DNA of 37,657 nucleotides from Phycisphaera sp. (GCA_016125215.1 WGMF01000030.1:1-37657); one strand, 5' to 3'. Positions 1 to 8,675 are shown, numbered from the stretch's first letter. Notes: a model not told the origin generated them from the letters alone. Translations and numbers: made by a program.

Positions 1-2
1 CA

Positions 3-122
3 ATCCTCCAGGTTTTAAGCGTCTCGCTTTTCGAAAAAACCCCGCTTTTACAGGCGTTTTCGAGACAAAACGAAAATACCAAGACCGACCCATTCGCTAA
101 CCAGTTGTCGCTGTTCGAGTAA
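3..122 (+). CDS. 3' end of an IS4-type transposase (partial)
   Basis: A reading frame open from the window edge gives 39 residues and ends in TAA. It contains LFEKTPLLQAF and closes with NQLSLFE. A segment of the form L-Q-x-L-S-x-x-L-F-E-K-T-P followed by a terminal Q-L-x-L-F-D/E is characteristic of the C terminus of IS4-family transposases of the DUF4372 type, which catalyse cut-and-paste transposition with a DDE active site. The DDE core lies outside the window, so activity cannot be judged. The identification rests on recalled family pattern and the fragment is short. Confidence 0.6.
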   Translation: MLQVLSVSLFEKTPLLQAFSRQNENTKTDPFANQLSLFE

Positions 123-139
123 TGTTGGGACAGTAGTGA
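123..139 (+). mobile_element. probable right terminal inverted repeat of the IS4-type element
   Basis: Directly after the transposase stop comes TGTTGGGACAGTAGTGA. GGACAGTAGTG-like ends just behind the stop codon are seen in IS4-group elements, so this is the likely right end. The other end is outside the window and no target duplication can be tested. From about 140 to 345 I see no gene or structured element. Confidence 0.35.
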
Positions 140-345
140 TATCTCCTAAGTAGTGAGTTGATCCATTCGTGAACTGATCAAGAGATGTCAATCGTATATT
201 CACAGTCTATCCGATCACGCCGCGGATTCGTGCTCGACCGACAACGCCGGCAAGGCGACATCTGGACCTCGCCTTAACCCGTGCCGGGTGCCACATGGCG
301 TGGCCGCGATGGCCGCCATGTGCAAGACGTGGATTAACGTGCGGA

Positions 346-678
346 TCAGGCTTTCGTCTCCCATGGTCCACGAAGCCATAACGCAACCCAGGATATCGCC
401 ATACCAAAGATGAAACTCAACACGGCGTTGAACGGCACACCGATCGCCGCGGTGTAAAACATGAACTCCTTCCCATCCCGGTAATTGTCGCCGCCCCACA
501 TCCAGGCGATCATTGCGCCGGGCCACAATAGGTACTCGATCACCGGCAAGCGATGCACTCCGGACAGGGCCGACACAGACACCGCGAGGGTGATCAAAGC
601 TATCCCAGCGCTGACGACCAAGGCGATTTTCAAGTGGCTCTTCAAGATCGACCTACAACAGCCTGCAATATCCGGCAT
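346..678 (-). CDS. small membrane protein, three predicted helices
   Basis: Encodes 110 residues with hydrophobic segments near 18-38, 46-62 and 74-102, so an inner-membrane protein with about three helices. The loop between helices 2 and 3 has a charged GGDNYRDGKE stretch. The ATG has GGGAG about ten bases upstream, which supports this start. The gene follows the radical SAM gene on the same strand after 28 bases and is probably co-transcribed with it. I do not recognise the family. The competing frames on the plus strand across this stretch look like shadows. Confidence 0.6.
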   Translation of the reverse strand: MPDIAGCCRSILKSHLKIALVVSAGIALITLAVSVSALSGVHRLPVIEYLLWPGAMIAWMWGGDNYRDGKEFMFYTAAIGVPFNAVLSFIFGMAISWVALWLRGPWETKA

Positions 679-706
679 TTCGCTTCACTCCCAAACAGGT
701 GAGGGG

Positions 707-2065
707 TCAGGTCAACACGGGCAACGCAACGACCTCGCGTTCCCGCGCTGGCGTTCGCGGCCCGCGCCGGTATTGCTCCGTGAAGCCCTGTCGCCTCTCG
801 TGCGTGGCGCTGTCGTTGTAGAGGCGTGTGACGAGACCGAAAAATCCGCGGCGCAGTTCTTCGACGCTCATCGGGTCGGGCTGGTAGTTGATGTCGAAGA
901 GCGTGCAGCGGTCCCACTGGCCGTCGTGGGTGAGGCGGTGTTGTGCTTTGAGTTTTTCATACAGAGGCGTGCCGGGGAAGGGGGTCATGTACGTCACCTG
1001 CACGTCGAAGGGTTGGGCCTGTTCGACAAAGTCGCGCACGTCATCGAAGGCGCGCGTCGTCTGCCCGTCGAGGCCGAGCACAAAGCAGGCGTTGACCCGT
1101 ATGCCGTGCGACTGAATGCGCTGGATCGCGTCGTGGTACATCGGCCAGCGGGTGTGTTTCCAGTTGCGGTGGAGTTCGAGTCCGTCGAGGCTCGATTGCG
1201 TCGGGCTTTCAAAACCGATGAGCACCTCGGCGCAGCCGGCTTGCGCAGCCAGGGCGATGAGTTCATCATCATCGGCAAAGGAGATGTCGGTCTCGGTGAA
1301 CCAACGGATGTGGCGCTTGGCCAACTCGGGCAGGAGTTTGAGCCAGTACGCCCGGTTCACAAAACTGTTGTCGTCGGCAAACTCGATGAACGGCCGTTTC
1401 CACAGCGAGCAGACCTTGTCCACCTCGGCCAGCACGCGGTCGATGGGCTTTTGCTTGTAGTGCGGCGTGAGCAGGATCGAACTGGCACAGAACGCGCACT
1501 TCCACGGGCAGCCCCGGCTGGTCTGGATCGTGATGCGGTTGTAACGCTCCATGTCGAGCAGCTCGAAGCGCGGCAGGGGGGCGTGGCGGATGTCGAAGGG
1601 TTTGCCCCTTGCATCGTAGATCGGTTTGAGCGCCCCGAGATCGGCGTCATGCAGGATATCGAGCCAGACGCTCTCGCCCTCGCCCACGACGCTCGACGCG
1701 CCGACGGTGTGCGGTTCGTGGGGGAGCGTCGTGACGTGCAGGCCGCCCATGACCACCTGTTGCCCACGTTCGACAAGCCGTTTGGCCAGCGCGTAGGCTT
1801 CGAGCGACTGGGCGCTGAACGTCGAGATGGCCACGAGGTCGGCATCAAGCAGTCCCACCGGTAAGGGCTCGGGTAAGTCATCGACCTCGATGTATTCCAC
1901 CTCGTGTTCGCTGGGCGTCATGCCCGCAAGCGTGAGCAACCCCAGACTCGGCAGCGACGCGATGGTCTTGCTGCGCTCGACAAAGCCCGGCAGGGTCAGG
2001 CCGAGTTTGAGCAACTCCGGGTCCCGCGCACGCACACCACTCATGGCCACCAATACGATCTTCAT
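707..2065 (-). CDS. B12-binding-domain radical SAM protein
   Basis: A 452-residue protein with an N-terminal cobalamin-binding-like Rossmann domain (about 1-140, including GGLHVTTLP) and a radical SAM TIM-barrel core. The iron-sulfur cluster motif CPWKCAFC gives Cys186, Cys190 and Cys193 in the CxxxCxxC spacing that binds 4Fe-4S and S-adenosylmethionine. Later motifs (FADDNSF, LIGFES, FVLGLDGQT, PFPGTPLY) match the class B radical SAM family that includes hopanoid, lipid and methyltransferase-type enzymes. The substrate cannot be read from sequence. AGGAG lies well placed before the ATG. It sits between two small membrane-protein genes on the same strand, which hints at a membrane-associated modification, but this is inference. 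Confidence 0.88.
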   Translation of the reverse strand: MKIVLVAMSGVRARDPELLKLGLTLPGFVERSKTIASLPSLGLLTLAGMTPSEHEVEYIEVDDLPEPLPVGLLDADLVAISTFSAQSLEAYALAKRLVERGQQVVMGGLHVTTLPHEPHTVGASSVVGEGESVWLDILHDADLGALKPIYDARGKPFDIRHAPLPRFELLDMERYNRITIQTSRGCPWKCAFCASSILLTPHYKQKPIDRVLAEVDKVCSLWKRPFIEFADDNSFVNRAYWLKLLPELAKRHIRWFTETDISFADDDELIALAAQAGCAEVLIGFESPTQSSLDGLELHRNWKHTRWPMYHDAIQRIQSHGIRVNACFVLGLDGQTTRAFDDVRDFVEQAQPFDVQVTYMTPFPGTPLYEKLKAQHRLTHDGQWDRCTLFDINYQPDPMSVEELRRGFFGLVTRLYNDSATHERRQGFTEQYRRGPRTPAREREVVALPVLT

Positions 2066-2085
2066 GGACAGTCACTCCTGAATCG

Positions 2086-2496
2086 TTAAAGGCCCACAGC
2101 ACGCAACTGCAACACCACGGACCAGACCACGCCCGTGAGCAACAGACCCACGGGGACAAAGAACACCTGACGGGCCGGCTTAAAGAAGGCGCTGGCAAAA
2201 CAGACGCTGGGCATCGCCACGGCACCGAGCACGAGGCACCACGCGGGCGTCCAGAGTTCAGATGTGTTGCCCGCGTTTTGGAACGTCAACGCGAAAGCGA
2301 GATTGACAAACGCCAGCCCGAAGAAGGAGATGTGCCCCAGCCGAATGAGCCTGCGACGCCAACCCGCAAAGCCGCCGAGGAAGTTTTCATCGTGGAACTT
2401 CAGTCCGATCACCGCGCCGCTGGCCATGCCCAGCGCGATGCCCACCCACGCGGCGATGAGGTTGAGTTGCGGTGCGGTCATGGCGGGGCCTTTCAT
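2086..2496 (-). CDS. small integral membrane protein, four predicted helices
   Basis: Encodes up to 136 residues with hydrophobic stretches near 12-31, 52-70, 82-103 and 109-130 and little soluble sequence. The start could instead be the second Met (ATG at 2481), giving MTAPQLNL; neither start has a convincing Shine-Dalgarno site. The radical SAM gene begins 20 bases downstream on the same strand, so the two are probably one transcript. The family is not recognised. The hydrophobicity pattern and coding context argue that it is a real gene. Confidence 0.65.
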   Translation of the reverse strand: MKGPAMTAPQLNLIAAWVGIALGMASGAVIGLKFHDENFLGGFAGWRRRLIRLGHISFFGLAFVNLAFALTFQNAGNTSELWTPAWCLVLGAVAMPSVCFASAFFKPARQVFFVPVGLLLTGVVWSVVLQLRAVGL

Positions 2497-2607
2497 GGGC
2501 GTCCGCCATGACTAAAACAAGCCCTGTGCCACCGGCGGGGTGTTTCGTAAGGCGTGTCGCAGCAGGTAGATGCCGTTGTTGGCCGGTGAGGGCGGGGTAA
2601 ACGGTCT

Positions 2608-2635
2608 TTTATTTAGAGTACATAAAATGTATAAT
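2608..2635 (+). promoter_or_regulatory. sigma-70-type promoter of the sigma-54 activator gene
   Basis: A perfect TATAAT at 2630-2635 lies 16 bases after TTTATT (2608-2613) inside a short AT-rich island of otherwise GC-rich DNA. Transcription would begin near 2642, only about seven bases before the ATG at 2649, so the message would be almost leaderless. Confidence 0.5.
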
Positions 2636-2648
2636 TAATATCCATATT

Positions 2649-4211
2649 ATGTCCAACAAAAAAACATCCGCGGGCCTCTTTGCAAGCGACGCCGAACTGG
2701 CCCTGGCGCGGTCCATCGTCGCGCTGGCGTTCTGCAATCCGTTTCTCCCCGAACGCAGGCAATATGAAAGGCAGGTGCTGGGCGAGCGTTTCGTCGAGGC
2801 CGGCGAGAGTTGGAGCCTGGACACGCGTAGCCCGGCAACCGAGGCCGCGACCAACGTCACGCTCGTGCGCGAGGTCCTGCACCCGATGGTCCACCGCCTT
2901 GCGGACTCGCTGCGGGACAAGCCGACCATCCCCGATGCGGAGCGCGAACTCTTCGACGACCTGGCGCTCTACCATCTTTACGAGACGGTCTCCGACGATA
3001 TCCAGGCCCTGATCGAAAGCGAACCCTCCACGCGCTCGCGCAAGGCCGGCACGATCTTCCGCAAGGCCAGGGCGGAGGTCGCACGCACCTGGCCCAACGG
3101 TGAAGAGGGGCTTGCCCACCACGGCGGACTCGCGCACGTGCTGGCGTGTTTCTATCAACTCCGCCGGGCGTTCCACCACGTCTTTTCGTTCATCATCGGT
3201 CGCTCGCGGGCCTCCGTCCGTCTGCGCGCGGACATCTGGCAATCGATCTTTTCACACGACCTGCGCCGCTACGTGCGCGTGCTCCACAAAACGATGGGCG
3301 ACATCACCACGCTCGTCGTCGGCCCGTCGGGCACGGGCAAGGAACTTGTCGCGCAGGCGGTCGGGCGGTCACGCTACATCCCCTTCGACGCGGCTTCGGG
3401 GCGGTTCCTCGGCGACATGGAGGGTTCGTTTGCGTTGCTCAATCTCTCGGCCCTCTCGCCCACGCTTATCGAGTCCGAGCTGTTCGGCCACAAGCGCGGC
3501 TCGTTCACCGGGGCTGTCTCGGACCGCGACGGGTATCTGGCCGCCTGCCCGAAGTGGGGGTCGGTTTTTCTTGACGAGGTCGGCGACCTCGAGCCTGCGA
3601 TCCAGGTCAAACTCCTGCGCGTGCTCCAGACGCGCATCTTTCAATCCATCGGCGACAACCGCGACAAGCGCTTCGAGGGCAAAGCCATCGCCGCCACCAA
3701 CCGGGACCTCTCAGTCCTGATCGCACAAGGCCGATTCCGTGCGGACCTCTATTACCGTCTCTGTGCCGACACGATCCGCACACCGAGCCTGACCGAACAG
3801 ATCGGGGGCCACCCCGTCGAACTCGAACGGTTTGTGCGGTTCCTGGCGCGTCGGCTCCTTGGTGACGAGGCCGACACGGTGACGGGCGATGTCATGGCGT
3901 GCATCGAAAAAGACCTGGGCCTGGACTACGCATGGCCGGGCAACGTGCGCGAGCTTGAGCAGTGCGTCCGACAGGTGGTGATCCGCAAGACGTACTCGCC
4001 CATCGAACAACCCTCCGCCGGCGATGAAGTGTCGCGCCTGGCAGAGGACGTGCGGTCGCGTGCGCTGAGCCTTGAGGCATTAAACACACGGTACGTCCGT
4101 CTGGTCCACCGCGACAGCGGGTCTTACCTCGCCGCGGCCAAAAAGCTCGGTGTGGATCGGCGCACGGTCAAAACCCTCGTCGACAAAGGGCGTGAAAGTG
4201 GACTGTATTGA
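2649..4211 (+). CDS. sigma-54-dependent transcriptional activator (AAA+ enhancer-binding protein)
   Basis: A 520-residue protein. Residues 205-400 form a sigma-54 interaction AAA+ domain: Walker A GPSGTGKE (225-232), the sigma-54 contact loop GSFTGA (284-289; usual form GAFTGA), Walker B VFLDE (306-310), sensor I ATNRDL and the arginine finger region RFRADLYYRL (362-371). WPGNVREL follows near the end of the domain. A C-terminal helix-turn-helix is plausible around 495-515 (SYLAAAKKLGVDRRTVKTLV). The first 200 residues are helical and match no receiver, GAF or PAS domain that I recognise, so the input signal is unknown. It would drive ATP-dependent opening of sigma-54 promoters. One such promoter is in this window (25239), but a regulatory link is unproven. 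Confidence 0.88.
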   Translation: MSNKKTSAGLFASDAELALARSIVALAFCNPFLPERRQYERQVLGERFVEAGESWSLDTRSPATEAATNVTLVREVLHPMVHRLADSLRDKPTIPDAERELFDDLALYHLYETVSDDIQALIESEPSTRSRKAGTIFRKARAEVARTWPNGEEGLAHHGGLAHVLACFYQLRRAFHHVFSFIIGRSRASVRLRADIWQSIFSHDLRRYVRVLHKTMGDITTLVVGPSGTGKELVAQAVGRSRYIPFDAASGRFLGDMEGSFALLNLSALSPTLIESELFGHKRGSFTGAVSDRDGYLAACPKWGSVFLDEVGDLEPAIQVKLLRVLQTRIFQSIGDNRDKRFEGKAIAATNRDLSVLIAQGRFRADLYYRLCADTIRTPSLTEQIGGHPVELERFVRFLARRLLGDEADTVTGDVMACIEKDLGLDYAWPGNVRELEQCVRQVVIRKTYSPIEQPSAGDEVSRLAEDVRSRALSLEALNTRYVRLVHRDSGSYLAAAKKLGVDRRTVKTLVDKGRESGLY

Positions 4212-4216
4212 GATTT

Positions 4217-4271
4217 CTTCCGGGGGTTTTGCTTCCGGGGATTTTACTTCCGGGGGTTTTACTTCCGGGGG
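4217..4271. repeat. four tandem copies of a 15-bp unit carrying the CCCCCGGAAG motif
   Basis: Read on the minus strand, the unit CCCCCGGAAGTAAAA recurs with 15-base period (cores at 4217, 4232, 4247 and 4262 on the plus strand); the copy at 4232 has one fewer C in the run. The array begins six bases after the TGA of the sigma-54 activator and runs into the 3' end of the convergent FHA gene, where CCC CGG AAG TAA supplies the last codons and stop. The array has no spacers, so it is not a CRISPR. It may be the product of slippage on a dispersed motif found elsewhere in the window. Confidence 0.9.
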
Positions 4272-4915
4272 TCGTCTTCGTCTTCGTTGAGCATGGGCAG
4301 TTCGAGGGCTTCGTCGTCTTCTGCCAGGAGAGGCAGGTCGTCGTCGTCATCGAGCGAGGGGAGTTTGTCGAGGGCCTGATGCGGGCTGGGGTCTTTTCCG
4401 CCGGCCATCTGTTCGAGGGCGGCGATCGGGTCGTCGAGGTCGACGGTGGGGGTGTAGTGTTCGTCTTCGACGGTCATGGGTTCGTGGTCGTCGAGGTTGT
4501 CGGCGATGGTCTCGGGTTGAGCGGGGGCACCGGACGCGGCGCCGGTTTTGCCGGCCATGGACTCGCGCTTGGCGGCTTCCACGGCACTGGTCTTGGGCGG
4601 GGTGATCTGGGCGGGCTGACCGTCGATGACCACGGTAAACTTGACGGGGCCGACCTGGATCTCGTCGCCGGCGTTCAGGATGGCTTCCTGGATTCGGCTG
4701 CCGTTGAGGAACGTGCCGTTGCTCGAGCCCAGGTCCTTGGCGGTGAGCTGGTGACCCGCGGTGTCGAGACGGATTTCGCAGTGCTGTCGGCTGACGCTCG
4801 AAAGGGGGATGCGCAGGTCGCAGTTATTGGTCCGCCCGAGCAGGGTGCGATCTTTGTTGACCACAAAATCCCGCCTCGAACCGTCCGACTTGAACATGAC
4901 CAGATTGACGTTCAT
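4259..4915 (-). CDS. FHA-domain protein with acidic C-terminal tail
   Basis: I place the start at the internal ATG at 4915 (MNVNLVMF), giving 218 residues; an upstream in-frame Met at 4957 would add 14 residues lacking family similarity. Residues 1-98 form an FHA domain, which binds phosphothreonine peptides: GRTNNCDL near 27-34, SRQHCEI (42-48) and DLGSSNGTFLNG (61-72) are the conserved binding strands and loops. The remainder is low complexity and very acidic, with runs of Asp and Glu. It is probably a cytoplasmic adaptor in Ser/Thr-kinase signalling. The extreme C terminus (DDPRK-stop) is encoded by the tandem CCCCCGGAAG array. Confidence 0.88.
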   Translation of the reverse strand: MNVNLVMFKSDGSRRDFVVNKDRTLLGRTNNCDLRIPLSSVSRQHCEIRLDTAGHQLTAKDLGSSNGTFLNGSRIQEAILNAGDEIQVGPVKFTVVIDGQPAQITPPKTSAVEAAKRESMAGKTGAASGAPAQPETIADNLDDHEPMTVEDEHYTPTVDLDDPIAALEQMAGGKDPSPHQALDKLPSLDDDDDLPLLAEDDEALELPMLNEDEDDPRK

Positions 4916-4947
4916 CACACACTCTGCCCACCAGGCAAAAATCGATC

Positions 4948-6159
4948 TTGAAAACACAGTCTAACCCCCCCATTCCCGCAAGACAAACCGGTCCTCGGTC
5001 GGCTGATCCGCCGTCCGGGCCGGCGGTCCGTGGCCTGTATCTGCACGTGCCGTTTTGTTTTCACAAGTGCCACTACTGCGATTTCTACAGCCTGGTCAAC
5101 GACCCGTCTGAGGACGCGGACAAGCAAAGGGCGTTCATCGACCGCCTGGTCGGTGAACTTGAGCACCAGCACGGGCGCTATGCGCTGGAGATCGAAACCC
5201 TCTTCGTCGGGGGCGGGACGCCGACGCTATTGGAGATTGGGCAGTGGGGGAGGTTGCTGGACGTGTTGCACAGGCTTGGGTTGATCGATCCCCGTGCGCA
5301 GGGAGTTGAGTTCACCGTCGAGGCCAACCCGGAGACGGTGAACGAAGACCTGATGCGCAAGCTTGTCGACGGCGGGGTCAACCGCGTGAGCATCGGGGCG
5401 CAGAGTTTCGACACGGGTTTACTCAAGACGCTCGAGCGCTGGCACGACCCCCGGAATGTCGAGCGCGCGGTGAAGACCTGCCGTGATGCGGGGATCGGGA
5501 ATCTGAACCTCGACCTGATCTTCGCGGTGCCGGGTCAGTCCAAGGCGCAGCTTGTCCACGACCTCGATCGCGCGCTAGCGCTCAAGCCCGAGCATCTGAG
5601 TTGTTACTCGCTCATCTTCGAGCCGAACACCCCGCTGACCCAGAAGCGCAAGATGGGGCTGATCCACAGCGTGGACGAGACGCTCGAACGGGAGATGTAC
5701 GAATATGTCATCGAGCGTTTGACGGGCGAGGGTTACGGGCACTACGAGGTGAGCAACTTCGCGCGGCCGGGTCGGCGTTGTGCCCACAACATGCTCTACT
5801 GGACCAACGCCAACTTCCTTGCGGTCGGGCCATCGGGTGCCAGCCACATCGACGGGCGACGGTGGAAAAACGAAGCGCATCTCGGGCGGTACCTTGCGGG
5901 CGAGGGGCAACCCCCCGTCGTGGATGAAGAACAGCTCGACCCCGCACGCAGCGCGGGTGAACAGCTCATGCTCCGCCTCCGGCTGATCGAGGGTGCGCCG
6001 CTGGCTTGGCTGGATTCACTGCTTCACGCAAAGGACCAACGTCGCAGGCGCATCGACGACCTCGTCGAGATCGGGATGCTCGAGCGCAACGCGACGCACC
6101 TGCGCCTCACCCGTCAAGGCCTGTTCGTGGCCGACGCGGTGATCGCTGAACTGTTGTGA
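4948..6159 (+). CDS. hemW: HemW-like radical SAM protein (heme chaperone)
   Basis: About 403 residues. CFHKCHYC gives Cys37, Cys41 and Cys44 of the radical SAM cluster; the residue pattern continues DF rather than the extra Cys of true HemN oxygen-independent coproporphyrinogen oxidase. GGGTPT, SIGAQSF, LDLIFAVPGQ and the HNxxYW motif (HNMLYW) are HemW hallmarks. HemW transfers heme to target proteins rather than oxidising coproporphyrinogen; older annotations often call it HemN. No ATG exists in frame before the conserved GLYLHVPF, so TTG at 4948 is the likely start. It diverges from the FHA gene with about 30 bases between them. Confidence 0.9.
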   Translation: MKTQSNPPIPARQTGPRSADPPSGPAVRGLYLHVPFCFHKCHYCDFYSLVNDPSEDADKQRAFIDRLVGELEHQHGRYALEIETLFVGGGTPTLLEIGQWGRLLDVLHRLGLIDPRAQGVEFTVEANPETVNEDLMRKLVDGGVNRVSIGAQSFDTGLLKTLERWHDPRNVERAVKTCRDAGIGNLNLDLIFAVPGQSKAQLVHDLDRALALKPEHLSCYSLIFEPNTPLTQKRKMGLIHSVDETLEREMYEYVIERLTGEGYGHYEVSNFARPGRRCAHNMLYWTNANFLAVGPSGASHIDGRRWKNEAHLGRYLAGEGQPPVVDEEQLDPARSAGEQLMLRLRLIEGAPLAWLDSLLHAKDQRRRRIDDLVEIGMLERNATHLRLTRQGLFVADAVIAELL

Positions 6160-6199
6160 TGACCCCTGATGAAATAGCCCCCGTCGGACAGCCCCCGTC

Positions 6200-6829
6200 T
6201 CAACCGCGTTTGCGTGGGCTTTTCTTTTTGCCGGCCCTGGATGTGCGTGGCTTTTTCTTCACGGCTTGGGTTTTTCCCGCCGCGGCGTGGGCCGTGGTGT
6301 AGCGTTTGATCGAGGCCAGCACCTCTTCCCGTGCCTTGTCCGCCGACTCCCAGCCCAGGGTTTTGACGATCTCATCACCGTCGGGGTTTTCCAATTCTTT
6401 GTACGTCGCAAAGAAGTGTTCGACCTCCTTGAGGTAGTGGGGCGGCACGCGCCAAAGGTCGTTGTGTTCCTTGAAGATCGGGTCGGAGTTGGGCACTGCC
6501 AGGACCTTGTAGTCGTTCACACCGCGGTCGGTCATCTTGAATAAGCCGATCGGTCGGGCCTCGATGAGGCAACCGGAGAAGGTCGGCTCGTTGACCATCA
6601 CGAGGATATCGAGCGGGTCGCCGTCTTCCGCGAGCGTCTGCGGGATGAAGCCGTAGTCCCCGGGGTAGTGGAGCGAGGAGTAGAGATATCGGTCCAGCCG
6701 GATCAGCCCGATGGCTTTGTCGACCTCGAACTTGCTGCGTCTGCCCTTGGGGATCTCGACGATGACATTGACCACGCCCGGCACTTCGGGGCCTGCGGGC
6801 ACTTCGAGATATCGGTTCCACTTGGCCAT
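6200..6829 (-). CDS. ppa: inorganic pyrophosphatase, family I
   Basis: From the Met at 6829 (MAKWNRY) the protein has 209 residues; an upstream Met at 6841 would add four. It hydrolyses pyrophosphate to phosphate in the cytoplasm and pulls biosynthetic reactions forward. The family signature DGDPLD (69-74) with flanking aspartates binds Mg2+, and SKFEVDK, YPGDYGFIP and KVLAVP are conserved in soluble family I enzymes. The last ~28 residues form a Lys/Arg-rich tail absent from the enzyme core, perhaps for nucleic-acid or polyanion contact (inference). It converges with hemW, whose stop lies 40 bases away. Confidence 0.95.
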   Translation of the reverse strand: MAKWNRYLEVPAGPEVPGVVNVIVEIPKGRRSKFEVDKAIGLIRLDRYLYSSLHYPGDYGFIPQTLAEDGDPLDILVMVNEPTFSGCLIEARPIGLFKMTDRGVNDYKVLAVPNSDPIFKEHNDLWRVPPHYLKEVEHFFATYKELENPDGDEIVKTLGWESADKAREEVLASIKRYTTAHAAAGKTQAVKKKPRTSRAGKKKSPRKRG

Positions 6830-6995
6830 GGCGGGTCTCATCGGGTGGGTGTGGAGTGTCGGGGTGATCGTTCGCGGAGGCGATTGAACCCTTGCCTAGT
6901 TTATCGGCGATCAGCCCGCCCGACTCCACAGGCGTGAAGTGACTGACGGACTGCGCTAGGGTGCGATCACAACCGACAAGACCGATCGCATCGGC

Positions 6996-8675
6996 TTACG
7001 TTAACCGAGCCGCCACCGCGCGGGCGCGGAGCGTCGCTGCGCCCGTGAGGTTGTAGACATCGACAAAACCGTTCTGCATCAGGATGCGCGCCGCCACATA
7101 ACTCCGCAGGCCCGAGGCACACGAGACGGCCGTCGGTCGTTTCGGGTCCAGTTCTCCCAGGCGATCACGCAGGTCGTCGATCGGGATGGCCACGGCGTGG
7201 GGGGCGTCGGCCAGCGGCGCTTTGGCCACCTCGGCGGGGGAGCGCACGTCCACGACCTGATAGCCCGAAAGGTCCGCGTCGGGGTCGAGGGTCTTGACCA
7301 AACCGTCGAGCTGGTTGCACGCGGCAAAAGCCGCCATGTGGACGGGGTCCTTGGCGCTGCCGAACGGCGGCGCGTACGCCAGGTCCAGCCCTGCCAGGTC
7401 GCGCACGGTCGCCCCGAACGCCATCGCGGTGGCGATGACATCGATGCGCTTGTCGACGCCCTCGCCGCCGACGGCCTGTGCGCCGAGGACCCTGCCGGTG
7501 TCGGGCGCGTAGACGAGTTTGAGCGTCATGGCCTGGGCACCCGGGAAATAGCCGGCGTGGTTGTTGGCAATCACGATGACGCTGCGCGCCGGGATGTCGA
7601 GCCTCCGGGCAAGCTTGCGTGTCAGGCCGGTCATCGCGGCGGTCTTGTCGAACACACGCACGATGGCGGTGCCCAAGACACTGGGCATCGAGCCGGCGCG
7701 ACCTGTCACGGCGTGGTCGGCGGCAATGCGGCCGGCCCGGTTGGCAGGGCCGGCCAGGGCGATGCGCATCATCTGTCCCGTCGGGCCGAAGGGGTACTCC
7801 GCCGCGTCGCCCACGGCGTAGATGTCCGCGTCGGCGGTCTGCATCACCCGGTTCACTTCGATGCCGCCGCTCTTGCCCAGCGCAAGCCCCGCGTCCTGTG
7901 CGAGTTTGACGTTGGGTCTGACCCCGATGCCGAGGATGAACAGGTCCGCGTCGAGTCGGGTGCCACTCTTAAGAACAGCGGCGTGGGCTAACAGATTGTC
8001 AGACTCGAACCGTTCGACGGCGTCGCCCAGGTGCAGCGCGACGCCTTTGGCTGCCAGCGTTTCTTTGATCGGCTGTGCCATCTCCGCGTCGAAGATCGGC
8101 AAAACCTGCGGCAGCAACTCGACGAGCGTGACGTGGATGTTGAGGCAAGAGAGTTGCTCGACCATCTCCAGGCCGATGTAGCCCGCCCCGATGACGACCG
8201 CCCGTTGGACCTTGTTTCCGTGGATCGTGCCGAGGATGCGGTCGGTGTCTTCGAGGTTGCGCAGCGTCAGGACGTTTGAGCTTTCCACGCCGGGCAGCGT
8301 CGGCACGAGGGGCGAAGCGCCGGGCGCGAGGATGAGCCTGTCGTAGGCTTCTTCATACTCGGTGTTGCGATCACGGTCGAGCACCCGGACGAGCTTTCGA
8401 TGGCGGTCGATGGCGGCGACCTCGTGACGGGTGCGCACGTCGATGCGGAAGCGTTTGGCAAGCAGTTCGGGTTTGGCCACGAGCAGCCTGTCCCGCTCGG
8501 CGATCTCGCCGCCGACGTGGTAGGGCAGGCCGCAGTTGGCAAAGGAGACGTGGCGGTCCTTCTCGAAGAGGACGATGTGCGCGTGTTCGTTCATCCGTCT
8601 GGCGCGGCAGGCTGCCGAGGCGCCGCCGGCCACGCCGCCGACGATCAGAATGCGGGGGGAGGGTTGTGTCTTCAT
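6996..8675 (-). CDS. CoA-disulfide reductase / NAD(P)H polysulfide reductase with C-terminal rhodanese domain
   Basis: A 559-residue flavoprotein. GGVAGGASAA is the FAD-binding loop, Cys48 in SFANCGLPYH is the single redox cysteine of the CoADR/NADH-oxidase group, and VVIGAGYIGLEMVE binds NAD(P)H. After the dimerisation domain, residues about 465-559 form a rhodanese module with the candidate active cysteine Cys519 (SCASGLRS). CoADR-rhodanese fusions reduce CoA disulfide, CoA persulfide or polysulfide. It is the second gene of an operon, 38 bases behind an ArsR-family regulator, which fits control by a sulfur or redox signal. Whether the substrate is CoA disulfide or persulfide cannot be told here. 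Confidence 0.9.
   Translation of the reverse strand: MKTQPSPRILIVGGVAGGASAACRARRMNEHAHIVLFEKDRHVSFANCGLPYHVGGEIAERDRLLVAKPELLAKRFRIDVRTRHEVAAIDRHRKLVRVLDRDRNTEYEEAYDRLILAPGASPLVPTLPGVESSNVLTLRNLEDTDRILGTIHGNKVQRAVVIGAGYIGLEMVEQLSCLNIHVTLVELLPQVLPIFDAEMAQPIKETLAAKGVALHLGDAVERFESDNLLAHAAVLKSGTRLDADLFILGIGVRPNVKLAQDAGLALGKSGGIEVNRVMQTADADIYAVGDAAEYPFGPTGQMMRIALAGPANRAGRIAADHAVTGRAGSMPSVLGTAIVRVFDKTAAMTGLTRKLARRLDIPARSVIVIANNHAGYFPGAQAMTLKLVYAPDTGRVLGAQAVGGEGVDKRIDVIATAMAFGATVRDLAGLDLAYAPPFGSAKDPVHMAAFAACNQLDGLVKTLDPDADLSGYQVVDVRSPAEVAKAPLADAPHAVAIPIDDLRDRLGELDPKRPTAVSCASGLRSYVAARILMQNGFVDVYNLTGAATLRARAVAARLT

Noticed and set aside
485-1864. Long plus-strand open frame opposite the radical SAM gene
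   Set aside because: It is the complement of a gene with an intact CxxxCxxC motif and Shine-Dalgarno site; its own translation has no family pattern. High GC causes long antisense frames.
4217-4271. Possible CRISPR array
   Set aside because: Units are 15 bases and contiguous with no unique spacers, and no cas gene is present.
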